Part shown: piece by piece, positions 35,502 through 38,134 of the stretch
How positions within the stretch are numbered: position 1 is the first letter of the stretch
Layout: each line of letters starts with the position of its first letter
Source: Dehalococcoidia bacterium
GTDB taxonomy: Bacteria; Chloroflexota; Dehalococcoidia; Tepidiformales; Tepidiformaceae
DNA length: 38,134 nt
Assembly: GCA_020850615.1 (NCBI GenBank)
Contig: JADZEI010000055.1
Span: forward strand, 1-38,134
Direction of reading: 5' to 3'
Translations under genes and position numbers: made by a program
The notes under the pieces: model-generated
The model's database searches: none
What the model was told of the DNA's origin: nothing
What the model saw: only the letters and a program-made list of their open reading frames with translations

Positions 35502-36263
35502 GTGGCCGGGATCGTTCGCCGCCCCATTGTCGTTGGCGCACTGCTGGCTGCGGCGGGGTTCGTGGCGATGGGCGGGCTTTCGGCGCAGGGCGCGGCGGCG
35601 CAGGGGGCGCAGCCGATCGACACGCAGAACCCGCAGAACGTCTCGGCGGCGCTGCAGATCCTGCTGATGGTGACGGTGCTCTCGCTGGCGCCGGCCATCC
35701 TGGTGATGGTGACGTCGTTCACGCGGATCATCGTGGTGTTGTCGTTGCTGCGGACGGCGATTGGTATCCCGCAGCTGCCGCCGAACCAGGTGCTCATCGG
35801 GCTGGGGCTGTTCCTGACGGTGTTCGTGATGGCGCCGGCGATCAAGCAGATCAACGACGAGGCGATCCAGCCGTACATGAACGGGACGCTGACGCAGCAG
35901 GAGGCGTACAGCCGGGGCGAGGAGCCGCTGCGCGAGTTCATGTTCAAGCAGACGCGGGAGCAGGACCTGGGGCTGTTCCTGAAGCTGGCGGGGGCGGAAA
36001 AGCCGGAGAACCGGGACGAGGTGCCGACCTATGTGCTGGTGCCGGCGTTCACGATCTCCGAGCTGAAGACGGCGTTCCAGATGGGGTTCGTGCTCTTCAT
36101 CCCGTTCCTGATCATCGACCTGGTGGTGTCTTCGGCCCTGCTGAGCATGGGCATGATGATGCTGCCGCCGGTGGTGGTCTCGCTGCCGTTCAAAATCTTG
36201 CTCTTTGTGCTGGTCGATGGGTGGTACCTGATCGTGGGTTCGCTCGTCGGGAGCTTCGCGTGA
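35502..36263 (+). CDS. fliP: Flagellar export gate protein FliP
   Basis: A 253-aa FliP with a cleavable signal peptide (about residues 1-35, ending AQGAAAQ) and four membrane helices. [41 protein letters not shown] is the strongly conserved first helical pair, with [20 protein letters not shown] next. The periplasmic loop contains the [20 protein letters not shown] signature, and the C terminus reads [21 protein letters not shown]. FliP, FliQ and FliR form the export gate at the basal body. The GTG start is fixed by AGGAGG. Confidence 0.96.
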   Translation: MAGIVRRPIVVGALLAAAGFVAMGGLSAQGAAAQGAQPIDTQNPQNVSAALQILLMVTVLSLAPAILVMVTSFTRIIVVLSLLRTAIGIPQLPPNQVLIGLGLFLTVFVMAPAIKQINDEAIQPYMNGTLTQQEAYSRGEEPLREFMFKQTREQDLGLFLKLAGAEKPENRDEVPTYVLVPAFTISELKTAFQMGFVLFIPFLIIDLVVSSALLSMGMMMLPPVVVSLPFKILLFVLVDGWYLIVGSLVGSFA

Positions 36264-36279
36264 GCGTGGGAGAAACGCG

Positions 36280-36549
36280 ATGAACGAATCGGTGGTGATC
36301 GGGCTTGCGCGCGAGGCGCTGTGGACGTCGCTGATCGTGGGCGGTCCGATCATGGGGATCGCGCTCGTGGTGGGCATCGTGATCAGCGTGATCCAGGCGG
36401 TGACGCAGGTGAACGAGATGACGCTGACGTTCGTGCCGAAGCTCGTCGCGGTGTTCGTGGGGATGCTGATCATGGGCCCCTGGATGATGGAGGCGATGAT
36501 CAGCTTCTCGACGGGCATTTTCGGAAACATGGCGATGTACGGGCGCTGA
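36280..36549 (+). CDS. fliQ: Flagellar export gate protein FliQ
   Basis: An 89-aa protein with two membrane helices. VVIGLAREALWTSLIVGGPIMGIALVVGIVISVIQAVTQVNEMTLTFVPKL matches FliQ throughout. The normal length is 86-90 aa. The start follows GAGAAACGCG, a weak ribosome site, 17 nt after fliP. The second helix ends with MIMGPWMMEAMISFSTGIF. Confidence 0.96.
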   Translation: MNESVVIGLAREALWTSLIVGGPIMGIALVVGIVISVIQAVTQVNEMTLTFVPKLVAVFVGMLIMGPWMMEAMISFSTGIFGNMAMYGR

Positions 36550-36557
36550 GGACGGAG

Positions 36558-37331
36558 ATGCTGACGCTTTCGCCGCAGTTCACCTATGCGTTTCTGCTCC
36601 TCCTGATCCGGACGAGCGCGATGCTGGTGTCTGCCCCGCTGCTGAGCCACCGGGGCATCCCCGCGTGGACGAAGGTGGGGTTCGCGGTGTTCATCGCGCT
36701 GGTGCTGGTGCCGGCGGAGAGCGAGCGGCTGCCAGACGCACCGAACGACTTCGGGACGGTTGCGGCGGCGGTGATCGCCGAGACGCTGTTCGGGCTGGCG
36801 CTGGGGCTGGCGATGCAGCTGGTGTTCGTGGGCCTGCAGATGGGCTCGCAGATCCTGGGCATCCAGATGGGCTTCGGGCTCGGGTCTGTGTACGACCCGG
36901 TGACGGGCGCACAGTTCGGCGCGTTCGACCAGTTCTACGCGGTGCTGGTGACGCTGGTGTTCTTCACGATGAACGGGCACTACATGGTCATCCAGTCGCT
37001 CGCGGAGACGGTGCGGGCGGTGCCGCTCGGGACGTTCAACCCGCTGGTCATCGAATCGGGCGAGATCGCGGCGCTGATCACGGGGCTGTTCGTGACCGCG
37101 GTGCGGGTCGCCATGCCGGTGCTGGCGGCGCTGTTCCTGACGGACGTGGGGATGGGCTTCGTGGCGCGGACGGTGCCGCAGGCGAACGTCCTGGTGGTCG
37201 GCATGCCGATCAAGATCGGCGTCGGGATGATCGTGATGATGGCGGCGCTGCCGCTGACGACCACGCTGATCCAGGGCGTCATCGGGAATGAGCTGGCGGG
37301 TTCGAGCCAGCGGCTGCTGGGGGCGGGCTGA
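36558..37331 (+). CDS. fliR: Flagellar export gate protein FliR
   Basis: A 257-aa FliR with about six membrane segments. FTYAFLLLLIRTSAMLVSAPLLSHRGIPAWTKVGFAVFIALVLVP and GLQMGSQILGIQMGFGLGSVYDPVTGAQ are diagnostic, as is the C-terminal NVLVVGMPIKIGVGMIVMM. ATG at 36558 is chosen: GGACGGAG lies directly upstream and the protein then has the usual N terminus. The longer frame merely overlaps fliQ. It ends sharing one base with flhB (TGATG). Confidence 0.95.
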   Translation: MLTLSPQFTYAFLLLLIRTSAMLVSAPLLSHRGIPAWTKVGFAVFIALVLVPAESERLPDAPNDFGTVAAAVIAETLFGLALGLAMQLVFVGLQMGSQILGIQMGFGLGSVYDPVTGAQFGAFDQFYAVLVTLVFFTMNGHYMVIQSLAETVRAVPLGTFNPLVIESGEIAALITGLFVTAVRVAMPVLAALFLTDVGMGFVARTVPQANVLVVGMPIKIGVGMIVMMAALPLTTTLIQGVIGNELAGSSQRLLGAG

Positions 37332-38134
37332 TGTCGGCGGAACGCAGTGAGGCCCCAACCCCACGCCGGCGCGAGGATGCGCGCAAGAAGGGCAATGTCG
37401 CGCGGAGCCAGGACCTGGTCTCGGTGGGGACGCTGCTGGTGGCGGTGATCGGCATGCGGTTCGCGGGGCCGGCGCTCTGGGGCGACATGCAGGACATCCT
37501 CGGCGAGGGGCTCTCGAACCAGTCGGACCAGGAGCTCACGGCGTCGACGGCGTACCAGCTGGCGCGGGATTCGGGCGTGCGGATGCTGATGGCGCTGGCG
37601 CCGCTGTTCGCGATGGTGATGCTCGCGGGGGTGGCGTTGAACCTGGGGCAGACGGGCCTGATGTTCAGCGGCTCGGGGATCAAGCCGAAGATGAACGTGC
37701 TCAACCCCGCTAGCGGTGCGAAGAAGCTCTTCGGCAAGGAAGCGACGGTTTCGCTGGCGAAGGCGCTGGCGAAGATGGGGACGATCACGGTCGTCGTCTA
37801 CATGACGATGAAGGGGCAGCTCGCGGCGATCGCGGGGATGAGCCTGGAGACGCCGGCGCAGGCGACGGCGCACATGGCGCAGCTCGGGTTCGATATCGCG
37901 ATCCGGGCGGCGGTGGTGCTGTTCCTGATCGGCGTGGCGGACTGGGCGTGGCAGCGGCGCCAGTGGATGTCGAACCTGAAGATGACCAAGGAAGAGGTCC
38001 GCCAGGAGATCAAGGAGACGGACGGCGACCCGCAGGTCAAGGCGGCGATCCGGCGGCGGCGGAACGCGCTGCTGAACCGGATGATCGCGTCGGTGCCCAA
38101 GGCGGACGTGGTGGTGACGAACCCGACGCACTTC
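37331..38134 (+). CDS. flhB: Flagellar export switch protein FlhB (partial)
   Basis: The first 268 codons of FlhB; the gene runs off the window. The N terminus SERSEAPTPRRREDARKKGNVARSQDL is typical, followed by four membrane helices and the cytoplasmic start MKMTKEEVRQEIKETDGDPQVKAAIRRRRN. The last visible residues VVVTNPTHF include the N-P-T-H autocleavage site (N264-P265) that switches substrate specificity from rod/hook to filament. The ATG overlaps the fliR stop. About 90-100 residues are missing at the C terminus. Confidence 0.96.
   Translation, partial: MSAERSEAPTPRRREDARKKGNVARSQDLVSVGTLLVAVIGMRFAGPALWGDMQDILGEGLSNQSDQELTASTAYQLARDSGVRMLMALAPLFAMVMLAGVALNLGQTGLMFSGSGIKPKMNVLNPASGAKKLFGKEATVSLAKALAKMGTITVVVYMTMKGQLAAIAGMSLETPAQATAHMAQLGFDIAIRAAVVLFLIGVADWAWQRRQWMSNLKMTKEEVRQEIKETDGDPQVKAAIRRRRNALLNRMIASVPKADVVVTNPTHF

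Noticed and set aside
35487-37364. 625-codon minus-strand frame opposite fliP-fliQ-fliR
   Set aside because: His/Arg/Gln-rich antisense artefact; the plus strand has three intact flagellar genes.
1-38134. tRNA and rRNA genes
   Set aside because: No tRNA-like cloverleaf with GGTTCRAATCC arm and no rRNA sequence were noticed by eye; a covariance scan would be needed to exclude a divergent one.

Overview
The window is about 38 kb of very GC-rich bacterial chromosome, densely coding, with many GTG starts. Gene content (F420-type luciferase-like oxidoreductase, family III CoA-transferase, crotonases, tlyA-nadK-recN, an Mrp ATPase without the CxxC pair, a small zinc-ribbon protein, flagellar export genes) suggests a Chloroflexota bacterium, perhaps near Tepidiforma or other Dehalococcoidia. 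That is inference from gene types, not a computed placement.

Layout. 1-121: the end of an IS3-family element running off the window. 175-6272: an SDR, an AI-2E-type permease, a four-gene plus-strand operon (crotonase, membrane protein, acidic tail-anchored protein, degenerate SDR) and an MFS transporter. 6334-9059: DinB protein, a second MFS transporter and an alpha/beta hydrolase. 9164-12427: tlyA, nadK and recN with overlapping ends. 12588-19554: a Rid protein lacking Arg105, a zinc-ribbon protein with a clear terminator, Mrp, an NYN-domain protein coupled to a lipoprotein, an LLM oxidoreductase, a zinc-ribbon/DUF4328 gene split by an in-frame TAG, and a DUF6886-like gene. 19555-20160: no gene, but a three-unit 160-bp repeat array and two hairpin repeats. 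20161-24754: CoA-transferase, nucleotidyltransferase, crotonase, lipoprotein zinc peptidase and a membrane-tethered LuxR-type regulator. 24775-28161: a TPP-riboswitch-controlled uptake operon for a thiamine precursor on the minus strand. 29197-38134: a degenerate GGDEF protein followed by flbD-motA-motB-fliL-fliN/Y-fliO, a 0.9-kb repeat island, then fliP-fliQ-fliR-flhB (flhB cut by the window end at its NPTH site).

Three things stand out beyond the genes. First, strand composition flips sharply at about 19.55 kb: the plus strand is C-rich to the left and G-rich to the right, whichever strand the genes lie on, and two repeat families also reverse orientation there. This looks like a replichore boundary (origin-like polarity) or a recent inversion joint. 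Second, nearly every larger intergenic gap holds heptanucleotide tandem repeats (GTTGTCC, GTGAAYC, GGCTGTT, GGGGCAC) and/or hairpin elements followed by CTAC, including inside the thiamine and flagellar operons. Third, at least six genes have a TANNNT hexamer 6-7 nt before the start and no Shine-Dalgarno sequence, suggesting leaderless mRNAs alongside ordinary SD-led genes.
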